A stretch of 22,025 nt of DNA from Silene noctiflora (GCA_009801015.1 VHZZ01000203.1:102028-124052), one strand, 5' to 3'; numbered from the stretch's first letter, positions 1 to 9,447 are shown. Numbers and translations: made by a program. The notes: generated from the sequence alone by a model not told the origin.

Positions 1-99
1 ATAGTGCCCCTCTCACAATATGCAAGTGACACCAAACATGGATGCTCCATTTTCCATCCACTTGTCCTCCCACTTGCTTTATTGTGAGAGGGACACTAT
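1..99. repeat. 99-bp imperfect hairpin (MITE-like)
   Basis: The first 20 bases (ATAGTGCCCCTCTCACAATA) are the reverse complement of bases 80-99 with one mismatch. The pairing continues inward with GCAAGTG (22-28) against CACTTGC (71-77). About 28 bp of stem therefore flank a loop of roughly 42 bases. Stem and loop size suit a small non-autonomous transposon or its relic. The element may extend beyond the window edge, so no target-site duplication can be judged. Family unknown. Confidence 0.6.
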
Positions 100-108
100 C
101 CATCTTCA

Positions 109-137
109 GCTTGTGACGGATAGTGTCCGTCACAAGC
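109..137. repeat. Perfect 12-bp inverted repeat with GACGGA/TCCGTC core
   Basis: GCTTGTGACGGA (109-120) is followed by the 5-base loop TAGTG and by its exact reverse complement TCCGTCACAAGC (126-137). The same GACGGA..TCCGTC core recurs in the leader of the glycosyltransferase gene at 13975-14002. I take it as a short repeat typical of this genome, not as a terminator. An overlapping second pairing exists: GGACACTATC at 91-100 can pair with GATAGTGTCC at 119-128, so two alternative folds compete. Confidence 0.65.
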
Positions 138-395
138 AAAACGCTTTGTAATTACAATTAAACCACTTAATTAAAACAACTAATAATAAATCCATAATTC
201 CCCACAAATCCCATAATATAACCCCCACTCCCCCCACCATCTCACTTTCCCCCAACGGAAACCCAACAACATTCCCCGCTTTCCCCCCTCCCTTCCCTTC
301 CCTTCCCCTCCATTCCCTCTCTTTAAATTTAATAAATAAAACCGTCTTACACAAGACTAACTTATAATAAACGTATTCCGTAATATTTATTAACA
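138..395 (+). promoter_or_regulatory. Leader/promoter-proximal region of the TOR1-like gene
   Basis: This AT-rich stretch leads into a pyrimidine-rich tract at about 282-324, with a CCCTT repeat at 286-311. Such Y-patch or CT-rich leaders are common near plant transcription starts. I see no convincing TATA box at a fixed distance; TATAAC near 217-222 is the nearest candidate. At 343-362 lies ACCGTCTTACACAAGACTAA, a motif related to the GACGG repeats elsewhere in the window. The transcription start is not determinable by eye. The reverse strand carries an 88-codon open frame here that looks fortuitous. Confidence 0.35.
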
Positions 396-1202
396 ATGTC
401 GTCTAATCCCGACCTCCCCCTCCGCCACCAACTCCTAACCCACATCGATAAACTCTCAGACCGTTCCACCTTCCCTACCTCCTCCGCTTTCCTATCTCAT
501 CTCGCAACCACCCTCCCCATCTCCCACCTCCCTACATTCCTCTCCTGCATCTTATCTATCGATTCCGCCACCAAATCACCGGCACGTGTCCACTGTATCT
601 CCCTCCTTTCTCTCCTCTCCGTCGCGCACCCTCCTCCCTCTCTCTCCACTCACCTTCCCAAAATCCTCGCTTTCCTCCTCCGCCGTCTCCGGGATACCGA
701 CTCTTCCTCCGCGGTTCGCGCCGCTGTGGCATCCGCGGTTGCCGCGGTTGCACCTCACCACCCCGTACTCGTCATCGATACCTTGTCCAACTCTGTGTTT
801 ACGGAGCAACACGGTGGGGCCCAGCTAGGGTGTTGCGTGTGTCTCAAGGCGGCGGTGGAGTCCGTCGGTGTATCGGGTTTGACTGACGGAGGGAAATTAG
901 TAGCGAGAGTAGTGAAAGTATTGAAAGGCGATGCGTATAAGGCGAAAGCCGGGTTGATTGGGGTGATGGAGAGTGTTGTTGGGTGTAATGGCGGAATTGT
1001 AATTAATGGGAAAAATGGGGGGAGTTTGGTGGTGGAAAGTGTGGTTGGATGTGCGGTTGAGATGTTGAGTTGCGAGGATTGGGCCGCAAGGAAAGGTGCT
1101 GCAATGGTGTTACAGGTTGTTGCTGATGTTGTTGATGTTGAGATTGCGATTAAGGTTAAAGGGTTTGTTGTTAGTTCGTTAGAGTCGAGGAGATTCGATA
1201 AG
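396..1202 (+). other. Coding exon 1 of TOR1-like gene
   Basis: 269 codons, HEAT region, ending GATAAG|GTAATT at 1202/1203 in phase 0. Base composition flips inside the exon. Up to about 800 the coding strand is rich in C and poor in G; from about 850 it is rich in G and poor in C. The protein stays HEAT-like across the switch. Confidence 0.85.
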
Positions 1203-4084
1203 GTAATTAAATTTTAGACGGAATATTTCATCTGTTTCATTTGATTGTATACGTTTTTAAAAAAAATAAATGCGTGGGTCGGGTTTAAGGGGTACGTTAC
1301 AATTTTTGTGTATAATTTCTAGGTTAAGACCGTTTTATGTTTAAAGACGGTCTCTCTTTCATGTTACGTGATTCATTTAATGACGATAAATTGATAATGA
1401 ATGTTGTTTGATTATGATGGATTTGGAAAGTATTGGGTTTTGGTATTGGGTTTGGATTAGATTTGGATGTTTTTCATTATTGAGGTGAGATTTGATTTGA
1501 TTTGATTTTTATTTTTAGAAAAGAATGTTTAATTTTGAGTTTCTGAATTTGGAATTTTGTTTTCTCAGTTTAAATGTTTTATCTGAACATGAATCTTAGA
1601 ATTTTGAAAGGTAATGTTTTGTGAGCATTTGGATCTCATTTTCGATTTTCGATTTTCGATTTTCGATAATCTTATTATTTAATTTAATTGCAATTTCTAA
1701 AATAATCGAGACTATGCTTGAAATGGTAATATGACTGAGCTGTGATTTGTGTTAATTGTCCTCCATACCCAATCCCTCAGGTTTCCTCAAAAATCGAAGA
1801 ACGATTTTTGGACATTTTTCGATTCTAATGGCTAGTTTGATAAGAATTGTGATCTGGGTTATGGTTAAATTGACCTAAGATGTCTTATTTGAGGTAGAAT
1901 CTCTTTGCTTTGTAAAACTGATGTTGATAATACCGAAATCAACGGGATAATGATGTGGACAGGTCAAGGTAGCTCGCGAGACAATGAACCGGGCATGGGA
2001 AGCATGGAAGGCGATACCTGGTGGTCCTGATGAAGTCATGCCTTTGTCAAGGTCTAGTTCATCCTTTTCTAAAGGTAATCTGCCAATCAAAACTTTTCTG
2101 ATCATTAAGTTCAGATAAGAGAATATTGGTTTTCAAGTTCTTGTCAAATTTATTCAAATGGTTTCAAAACATTTCGAGTTTTTGACATATCTTGGTTTTG
2201 ATTTGTGGTTGCTTGCAATAATTCATAGCAATAACTATCAGGGACGGATATTAAGTTCAGAGAAGAGGAATATCGGTTTTCAAGTTCTTCTAAAACTGAT
2301 TCAAATGGTTCAAAACGTTTTGAGTTGCCGACATTTGTAGGGTTTATAGCAATAATTATCAGGGACGAATATTTGGTGTCTTGATTTTGATTTGTGTTGT
2401 TTGAAATAATTCTCTTTTGGATGTTTAATTGATTATTGATATTGATAATGACACTTTTCAGTCAATTATGAAGAATATAACGTATTTGTTGGTTCCGTCT
2501 TTAAATTACTGGTTTACTGTCAAATACTAATATGAATGATGGTAAAAACCTCATAGGCTCTGATGTAGATTAACATTCTTATTTAGTTGTAATTCATCGA
2601 TTTTTTGAGTTAATCATAATCATTACGAAGGTTTGCTAAAAAACGGATTCAGCGCTAATTTAGTTGTTTGTGATGGTGTAGATTATGGTAGTAGTGGTGG
2701 TGGTTCACCTCCTCTCCCCAGAAGGTCATCTTTTACCGCGTCAGAAGCTTCTAAGATTAAGAAAACGATGATGAAGAGTACTTCGCTTTCCATGTCCTCA
2801 AGTACTCGAGATAACACTGTTCCTGAACTCCCTAAGAGTAAGCACACATTGTCAAAAAGCCGATCATCCTTGTCTGATGACTCAACCATCACCGATTCTT
2901 CTTCAATCTCTAAAAGTTCCCATGACTTTGGTTTTGAAACTCCTCAATCGAAAAAACATATGTTGAAGACTAGATCATCTTTGCCAGACAATTTTTCTGA
3001 GAGCAAGCAGACCCAAACAAAAACCCGTAACAAGAACTTGGGCCCACACCAAAATGACGATTCCAGGAAATCATTGGATTGGAAAATTGAAATAGCTGTT
3101 CCTTCAGCTCCATCGACAAAGTGTGAGTCTGAAGATGAGATGGGATTGCAGGATAGAAGTATGGAAGTGACTACCTCTAGTTCAGAAACGAGCAACTTCT
3201 ACAGGAGCTCTGAGGAAAGAATTAAGAAAACTGGTTTCAGAAATAGGGCTCAAGTAAATCCTGTTGTTGAGGTGGGTGAAGTTGATAGTTTGGATGTACA
3301 AGGAGGACCATATGAACAAGTAGGTGAAAGCACGGCCGAGTCTGAGGAGTTGTCATTGATTCGGAACCAGCTTAGCCAGATAGAGCGACAGCAATCTGAC
3401 CTTTTGGATCTTGTCCAGGTATGTTGAGATTTTTCGAGTATTCTTGCTCGTGAGTACCACACTGCCCCTCTCAATGACTTCATTGATTACAGTGAGTCTT
3501 GTACGAGATGTCTCACGTACACCCAACCTATATCCTTATTTAGTTATAGGTTTAATGGTCGTTCTCACATGTAAAACCGTCTCATCTATATGGCAGTCTT
3601 TGTTTTGGGCAATTTTTTATTTTCTGATTGCCTTTGTCATGCTTTTTTTCAAATGTAGAGATTTATGGGGAGATCTCAAAATGGGATCGAGTCATTGGAG
3701 ACACGTGTATCGGGTCTCGAGAGAGCATTAGACGTGATCTCCCACGACTTGGCCATTCAAACCGGAAGGATCCCAAACACTGGCTCAGCAGGAAGTACAT
3801 GCTGCCCCAGCACAGAATTTCTGAGTCCCAAATTTTGGAGAAGGGCCGAAGGAAGGTCCTCCAATTCTAAACCATCTTATCCCGGAAATGTGCCTAACAA
3901 AGACGCCAATCCAGAAACTCTTCAGTTGGACGGGTATAGGGTGTCCGAGCAGAATGAAGTTAAATCCAGGGACTTGTGGGGTAATCAACTCCAAACTAGC
4001 CAAAGAGGAAGAACATGCAGCCCGAGGAGCTTTGATTCAGCTTCAACTACTGCATTTATAACCCCTGTTGTTAGAGGTGCCTGA
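396..4084 (+). CDS. TORTIFOLIA1/SPIRAL2-like microtubule-associated protein (4 coding exons)
   Basis: Modelled as join(396..1202, 1963..2074, 2631..3418, 3659..4084), 710 aa, all introns GT-AG with matching phases. Residues 1 to about 305 match the HEAT-repeat region of the plant TORTIFOLIA1 (SPIRAL2) family: a WAARKGAAMVLQ helix, then SLESRRFDKVKVARETMN across the first splice and WEAWKAIPG. Residues about 310-540 are a Ser/Lys-rich low-complexity linker. About 547-610 form a heptad-like coiled coil, with LSLIRNQLSQIERQQSDLLD joining LETRVSGLERALDVISHDLA across the last coding splice. Family members bind cortical microtubules and influence growth direction (TOR1 loss twists organs). Length suits the shorter TOR1L branch; the C-terminal globular domain of SPIRAL2 itself is absent. 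The ATG at 396 opens the exon in good context and directly precedes the conserved region. Family sure, exact paralogue not; Arabidopsis At1g27210 is my best guess from the neighbour gene. Confidence 0.9.
1203..1962 (+). other. Intron 1 of TOR1-like gene
   Basis: 760 bp, GTAATT...GGACAG, T-rich. It holds AGACCGT (1327-1333) paired with ACGGTCT (1347-1353), a TTTTAGACGGA motif at 1212-1222, and four exact tandem copies of TTTTCGA at 1639-1666. No coding potential recognised. Confidence 0.8.
1963..2074 (+). other. Coding exon 2 of TOR1-like gene
   Basis: 112 nt, acceptor GTGGACAG|GTCAAG and donor CTAAAG|GTAATC. It encodes VKVARETMNRAWEAWKAIPG and a short tail, the most conserved junction of the TOR1 HEAT region. 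It ends in phase 1, and exon 3 begins GT to complete a glycine codon. Confidence 0.85.
2104..2370. repeat. Tandem duplication in intron 2
   Basis: Two diverged head-to-tail copies lie in intron 2 (2075-2630). Copy 1 runs 2104-2249 and copy 2 about 2250-2370. Both begin ATTAAGTTCAG, share GGTTTTCAAGTTCTT and TTCAAATGGTT, and end ATAGCAATAA..TATCAGGGACG. Copy 2 is about 25 bp shorter through an internal deletion. No coding function is apparent; a 60-codon open frame over it is fortuitous. Confidence 0.75.
2631..3418 (+). other. Coding exon 3 of TOR1-like gene
   Basis: 788 nt, acceptor ACGAAG|GTTTGC and donor GTCCAG|GTATGT, phase 1 in and phase 0 out. It encodes the Ser/Thr/Lys-rich linker (many SSS, SKS and KSR runs, possible phosphorylation and microtubule-contact region) and the first half of the coiled coil. 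Confidence 0.85.
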
Positions 4085-4091
4085 GCTGCAG
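3659..4091 (+). other. Exon 4 of TOR1-like gene with stop codon
   Basis: The acceptor AAATGTAG|AGATTT restores the frame as RFMGRSQNGIESLETRV, a recognisable TOR1L segment. The preceding intron is 3419-3658 (240 bp). The stop TGA is at 4082-4084, seven bases before the donor GCTGCAG|GTAAAC (4091/4092). A weaker donor, TTAGAG|GTGCCT, lies at 4076/4077 and would bypass the stop if used. Confidence 0.75.
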
Positions 4092-5437
4092 GTAAACTAC
4101 TATCTTTAGCAATTTCCTTTTACCCATCTCTTCTTTTTGGGAGTGTGGTGTGAACACTGCATAGGCATTACTCAGTTTATCTTTTTCGTGTAAACGGTAA
4201 AAAAAGGCAGTAGTACCACTACTCGGTGAATTTGCACCTAAAATAGCTCACGTTTACACATTTCAATTCTGATGAGACCAAACACCGTCTTTATTATCTT
4301 CAAAAGTAACACAAAAAACCTATACCCGAAAATGCTTTTGTGGGTGGACTCCTCGCCTATCGATAAATAGAAAGGTTGCTTACACCTTCACATTTCCTCT
4401 CTTATCAGACAATGAATAGGACTTGTTACATTTCTCCTTAAGAGTTAAGATTAGCCTACTATTTCCCTTTTAGAGAAATCTATCAATGTGTTGTTGTGTG
4501 ACTTTCATTTCTTGGTGAGCATGCTTTTTCCAACAATGTAATACACATGTACACATTGTACTTCTTCTCATTGCTTTACCTTCACCAAAAATCAACAATT
4601 CATCCATGAATAAGCTTCCTAGTTTCACATGCACTAAAATCGAGGAGCTCTTAAAGATGTGACGGAAATGCAAGTTGACGACAAATAACTTGCTTAATAC
4701 GGTTTTTGTGAACACTTGTAAATGGAAACCGGGAAGTTTAAACGTGTACAAAATAATTCTTAGTTTAAAAAAACCCGCCTCAAGTGCCTATGGCGCGACT
4801 TGGATGAGGCACTAGCCAAAACGCTTCAATGCATTTTAGGTGCGCCTTTTAAATGAGGCTTACTAACAAGACTTGCCAGTACGCACTTTCCATATATTTT
4901 TCATCTGGATCTTTAATTATACCATTTCTTTTTCTTATTATTCCTAACTTTTACTCCTTTACCTGTAACATCAAAACACCAAGCAAAAGGAATTGTTGCC
5001 CAAAATTTTATTTGGAAAATACAAATTTGTTACTAAAAATAGGACGTCTAGCGTCCAAAAGGCATGCGCCCCCCCCCTCAGCACCTTGGCGCGCCTTGTG
5101 CCCCATCAAACTAAAAGGCGACTATTAGATTAACTAGCTTAATACAATTTTCGATCCGTAATCTCTGATCTATGGTTATAGTAAGAAACAAAATGCAATG
5201 CTGGATCCGATGTTTAACAATTCTATATTTCTATTAAACTATATGACACTGATTGGATTTACAGTTGGTTTTATGCCCACTATCAATAATTTTACTATAT
5301 TTAGGATTCAATTATTTTCTTCATGCATTGATGCCTTTTGCAACAACACCCACATTATTGTTCTTCTCAGATTCCATTTATTCAACTACTTTTTAATCAT
5401 TGATTCTTTTTTTTTTTTTTTTTTTTTTTTTTTGCAG
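4092..5437 (+). other. 3' UTR intron of TOR1-like gene
   Basis: 1346 bp from GTAAAC to a run of 27 T (5407-5433) followed by GCAG. No conserved coding exon is seen inside. At 4770-4810 and 5050-5105 there are two related GC-rich patches with GGCGCGAC and TTGGCGCGCCTTG cores. They look like relics of one repeat family and may bound an old insertion of about 330 bp. A run of nine C follows GCATGCGC near 5070. Intron status rests on splice-site strength and on the lack of coding continuation. Confidence 0.55.
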
Positions 5438-5755
5438 CATCTGAAACTTCAGTCAACACTTAGCTGCAAGGAACTGCTATAGATAAGAGGATCGTGGCTT
5501 GCGAAGATTGTATATTACTCCGTACTACTTAAATTGACAGAGTTTTCTGTATGATTGATGTAATCTGTTACTCGTCGATTGGAAGATTGTGTAGGATTCG
5601 TTAAGACGAGTTATTTTGGTGGTTGGTTCGGGTTAAGCAGTGGTACTTATGAATATTGGTGTTTGTCATGAGCCTTGATTTGCAAGTTCATTTGTTTACG
5701 TTTCCACACATTGTGTTTTTTCCTATATCGGGATTGTACAGGTAATGAATTATTA
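5438..5755 (+). other. Last, non-coding exon of TOR1-like gene (3' UTR)
   Basis: It starts after the T-tract acceptor at 5437. Its short open frame closes at TAG within 30 bases, so it would be untranslated if exon 4 uses its own stop. The right edge is a guess: AATGAATTATTAGAAAG near 5743-5760 could hold the poly(A) site. Confidence 0.4.
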
Positions 5756-5759
5756 GAAA

Positions 5760-6970
5760 GGGAACAGAAAAATCTTGTGTACCTAAAATATCGGTATTTT
5801 TATTAAGGTTTGGTACATTTGTAAAAGGCTACAACAATGTCATTTTTTTATTTTTAAATCTCGCTGTGAAAATATACGACAAGTTCCTCGGATTTTTGCC
5901 ATAGTTTTATGACTTTTATCCAATTAGGCCATGTCGACCCTGAGGACAGTTGGACATTGTGTCCGAATAAGTTGAGATGGCTCATGAACAACATGGGTGT
6001 TCGGTGTATCTAGTTACCAGGCATGTTTCGATACTATTTTTTCCGATTATTGCGGATGAAAAGATGACTACATACCATTTCCATCTTTGGTACTGCAGTA
6101 TTGTCATCAACGATCTCAAAGGATGGTTCTCAACAGTTTTCATTAGATTCAGACAACAACACAGTCATGAACTCATGAACTCGTGATATTAAGCGTGTAT
6201 TATTATCGAATTCTCCTCCCAAAACATGTCAGGGAAATAATGTCGAAAGCAGTTAAAATTGGCAATCTCTTAATTCTTTTCCTGGTAAGTAGGCAAAAAC
6301 AAAAGCTAAACTTACGAAGTGTCAAAAACTCTCGTAGCCTGAGCAATTAGCTATCGCCTATCAGTTACATCCTCATGGGCTTCTAGGCCTTTGCGCAATC
6401 CGGCTAACTTCATATTCCAGGCTTCTTGACTTCTGACTTCTGAGTATCTTAACCATAGAAGGATATGCTGCAAAGTATCAGACTTGAAATATCAACTGAT
6501 AGACACAATATGAAGTAATGCCAAAGTGTCAAACAAGTGCTGCGTTTAGTCGTTAGACAAATTGTCGACCCATCATCATTCCCTTACCGTGGATCTATTT
6601 AAGATGGAGTAATGACCAATATACTGTTAATTTTGAAACAATTGTGCAATAAACTTTCTATGATGCTTCAGACAATTTTCAATCAATCTGAATGCCTTCT
6701 CCAGTAAATCTGTCTTAAGCATATATTATACGAATTCCGGAGTAGCATATAACCAACAACGAGGTGGATATAAATATGCTCGACATTGCCGAGGTCACCG
6801 TAGGCACTAGGCAGTGGTTCACCACACAACAATATGCTTAAATGGTAGAGAGACCATGGAGAGACCATGCATTATAGGAGGGGATGGGAGAATGGGTGTA
6901 AGGAGTCAATAGGGGAGGCAAAATTTGGCCCTGCTATCCTATTGGACTGAATAAAAATACTGTGATCTTA
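5760..6970. other. Intergenic, no recognised element
   Basis: AT-rich spacer with only short fortuitous open frames. Minor local duplications are seen, such as GAGAGACCAT twice near 6848-6867 and CATGAACT twice near 6167-6183. No gene, RNA or transposon end that I can name. Confidence 0.5.
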
Positions 6971-6972
6971 TG

Positions 6973-7067
6973 TATTGGTCTTCTACTGTCCAGTTAATAG
7001 TTTACATTTGCTTTATTTTGTAATAAAATAAAGAAAACGTAAACTATTTACTGGAACGGAGGGAGTA
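6973..7067. mobile_element. Short Stowaway-like MITE (hairpin), left end decayed
   Basis: The right end reads GGAACGGAGGGAGTA, the reverse of the TACTCCCTCC ends typical of plant Stowaway (Tc1/mariner) MITEs, closing on a TA. The inner arms CCAGTTAATAGTTTAC (6990-7005) and GTAAACTATTTACTGG (7039-7054) pair with one mismatch. The stem continues into CTTTATTTT/AAAATAAAG around a 5-base loop, so 30 bp pair with three mismatches. The left outer end matches only loosely, so that boundary is approximate. Confidence 0.6.
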
Positions 7068-7170
7068 CATGGCCAAAATACATTTAATAACGCTAAGAAG
7101 CTCATTTACTTGCAAGAGGATAAAAAAAAAATCAAATTCTTGTGAAAACTTTTTTGTACAACTATTATTA

Positions 7171-7353
7171 TACTCCTTCCTATTCTATATTTTACACAAG
7201 AAATAAGAAAGTCAATTTAGACCACACAAAACACACTACCTCACATGTCATTTAATTTGGACCACACAAATCATCCCAAAAAAGGAAATAAGGAACAAAA
7301 CCCGAATACCCGAATAAGGAGATAGGGAAGAAAATATAGAATAGGAGGGAGTA
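7171..7353. mobile_element. Stowaway-like MITE, 183 bp
   Basis: Bases 7171-7193 (TACTCCTTCCTATTCTATAT + TTT) are the reverse complement of 7331-7353 (ending AATAGGAGGGAGTA) with one mismatch. The flanking TA fits the Stowaway target-site duplication. There is no coding capacity; such elements are mobilised by mariner-type transposases supplied elsewhere. The interior contains two copies of a GACCACACAAA segment (7220-7270). Confidence 0.85.
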
Positions 7354-7636
7354 TGATATTATTTTAACTAAATAACACAATTCACCAACTGCCATTTTAT
7401 TTGATAAGAAAATAATTGTATTTTGGGTATTTTTTTTTCGACAATTGAAAAGATTAGAGTTTTACATTCTAGTAGTATGGCGCACTATACCATAATTATA
7501 AACTACAACATAAAACAACGAGCAAATACTTGGAAATAATCTACGACAAATGAGATAGCTTCTTCGGATATCAACGACGTGTTGGCGGAGTACAGTCTAG
7601 GTGTTTTTTTTTGGTGCGCAGTCTTTAGGTAGATGG

Positions 7637-8000
7637 TAGAGGTGATCAAATGGGGCCAAACCCATAGGCTCGGCCCAAACCAGCCCATTTTCTTTTAAGA
7701 CCTTACGCCTTTTATTTGGGTCTGGAAAAGTTCATGGGCCAGCCCAAAAAAGCTCAAAGCACTTTGGGCTGGTTGAAAATATTATGCTACTTATTTACTT
7801 CGATAAGTTGTAAGTCTTTAGGACATGGAAAGCCTATGTAGGACCACAAATGCAATCCATCTCATAAGAGCCATGTTTGGGCTCTCCAAATAGGCCAACA
7901 TTTGGCTCTACTCAGCCCAACCGATACTGCAACAGACATGGATTTTTTGTTACCCTGGCCTAGCTCAAGTGCCCACTTGCCAGGCCCATGATCACTCAAT
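7637..8000. mobile_element. hAT-like non-autonomous element rich in GGCCCA
   Basis: The left end TAGAGGTGATCAAATGGGGCC and the right end GGCCCATGATCACTCAAT are imperfect terminal inverted repeats (GGTGATCA..GGGCC against GGCCC..TGATCACT). The inside is packed with GGCCCAAAC, CAGCCCA and GGGCT words on both strands, as in known plant hAT-type repeats starting TAGGGGTG. I found no target-site duplication, so exact ends are uncertain. Confidence 0.5.
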
Positions 8001-8223
8001 TATAAACCCAACCAAAATAACTTCCACCGATCTACTTTTATAATGTTTTATTGTAAACCATTTTACATAAAACTTCCTAAAAAAAACATACTCATGTTCA
8101 ATCACGATAACATCATAAAATATATTGATGACAACTTAAAATTGCCATGTTTCATAAATACAAATTCTTTCCCAATAGTTTAATCTTTTAGCGAGCTTAA
8201 TTATCTTCTTCTCCACAATCTTA

Positions 8224-8660
8224 CAGGGGTCAGCCTGCCCTTTCGGGTCGAGTCAGGTCGGAGTCGGGTCATTATCGGATTAGGTCATTTCGGGTCAAAT
8301 GATGTATCGGGTCGGGTCATTATCGGGTCCGGTTACTTAATCGCATTAATACAATTTTTTACCATTAATTTTAGTTTTTAACCTATTATTTGGTTTAATT
8401 ACTTCATTATTAGGTCAAACGTATCAATCTAAACACAAAATCACTTTCATTTTAATCAAAATTAAGTTTAATAATTGTCGGGTCATCAATTTAATTGGGT
8501 CTGTATCGGGTCGGGTCAATACTAGGTCGGGTTCCGATGATTGATAATCGGGTCGGGTTATGGGTCGGGTCGGGTCTGTTTCGGGTCACAATATTTTCGG
8601 ATCCTATCGGATCGAGTTTGCTCGGGTTCGGGTCGGGTTAGGTCAGACTTGTCAATTCTA
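8224..8660. mobile_element. hAT-like non-autonomous element rich in GGGTCGGGTC
   Basis: The left end CAGGGGTCAGCCTGCCC pairs imperfectly with the right end GGTCAGACTTGTCAATTCTA, giving TAGAATTGACAAGTCTGACC on the other strand. These resemble the TAGGGxTGACAAGCCTGACCC ends of common plant hAT repeats. About a dozen CGGGTC words lie in two clusters (about 8244-8330 and 8478-8645), separated by an AT-rich centre. No open frame. Confidence 0.6.
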
Positions 8661-9130
8661 GTCATGACCAAAATTCAAATTCCGTTATTATTAAAATCGC
8701 CCTAACAGCCATTTTACCCCAGAAAAATAGCATCATCAAAGTATTCAACGGTATACTAAAAACATATTTTTTAAAATTATGAGGCAAGTCAGGCTAATTT
8801 TCTTCCTTAGAAAAGTCAGACCAAATTCAATTACTTGTGGCCGCTACAAAGTGGGCACACGGTGAATTAACGAGGAGTTTGAGAAGACAATAAGTGTAGT
8901 TTTTCAAATTTGTCACCTTCAAATTCGTATCTTGTCCACAAAAATCCCGTATACATCGTTATCGATTAAACTATTTCCAAAATTGTCTCTATTCCCTCAA
9001 AGATATATAAATGTGAAATAGAAGCGTACATAAGTTGCTAAGACGCCTCTTTGATTGCAAAATTCCAAATTATAAATCATTAGGTACACTAGCAAACATA
9101 ATTGAACTATAATTGAAGCATAATTCCAAA
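8661..9130. other. Intergenic, no recognised element
   Basis: AT-rich spacer without open frames over 60 codons or recognisable repeats. Confidence 0.5.
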
Positions 9131-9159
9131 CTAATACAGATCCCGCGCCATTGCGCGGT
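9131..9159 (-). mobile_element. Possible degenerate Helitron 3' end
   Basis: CCGCGC (9143-9148), loop CATT, GCGCGG (9153-9158) form a GC-rich hairpin in an AT-rich setting. Read on the minus strand, the hairpin is followed by GATCTGTATTAG, so the hairpin sits about 8-12 bases before a TTAG. Plant Helitrons end in CTRR (often CTAG) 10-12 bases past such a hairpin; one transition would restore it. The body would lie to the right, but I cannot find its 5' end. Confidence 0.3.
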
Positions 9160-9362
9160 ATATAAAGTTTTTATTTTTTTAGTGTATTAAATTTGCACAC
9201 TATAAATATTTAATATTTCTCTCTTTTGTATTTTGATATGAAACAAAAAATTTGAAATGGAAAACTAATTAAAGAGAATTAAGTTAAGGTGTGATTTTTT
9301 TTTTAAATGAATTTTTTTGTCACAAAAATAATAGTAAATACTAAATATGTGTCAAATTATTA

Positions 9363-9447
9363 TCTACAGTAATATATTATTGCATTATTCAAAAATTTAG
9401 CAACATCTATAGTAATATATTATTGCATTATTCAAAAAATTAGCAAC
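9363..9447. repeat. 43-bp tandem duplication
   Basis: TCTACAGTAATATATTATTG... (9363-9404) is repeated at 9406-9447 with two substitutions: TCTATAG for TCTACAG, and AAAAATTAG for AAAATTTAG. The period is 43 bp with two copies. Low divergence suggests a recent duplication. It lies inside the stretch where a Helitron body, if present, would be. Confidence 0.8.

Noticed and set aside
1..137. Rho-independent terminators or a CRISPR repeat
   Set aside because: The stems lack spacer/repeat periodicity and U-tracts, and the setting is a plant nuclear genome.
130..396. Minus-strand open frame of 88 codons at the TOR1-like leader
   Set aside because: It is the antisense of the pyrimidine-rich leader, which gives a Gly/Arg/Glu-rich low-complexity product. 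It overlaps the promoter of a real gene.
556..828. Three overlapping open frames within exon 1
   Set aside because: Shadows in other frames of the HEAT-coding exon, caused by its biased composition.
3411..3870. Plus-strand open frames spanning intron 3 and exon 4
   Set aside because: They read through the intron or in the wrong frame. The spliced frame carries the TOR1L coiled coil instead.
5198..5482. 94-codon plus-strand frame ending in a phenylalanine run
   Set aside because: It lies in the 3' UTR intron, and the Phe run is the splice-acceptor T tract.
5977..6186. 69-codon plus-strand frame
   Set aside because: Short, no family resemblance, no splice or promoter support.
8224..8660. Telomere-like or minisatellite array (GGGTC words)
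   Set aside because: The words are irregularly spaced, not in fixed period, and lie inside matching terminal inverted repeats.
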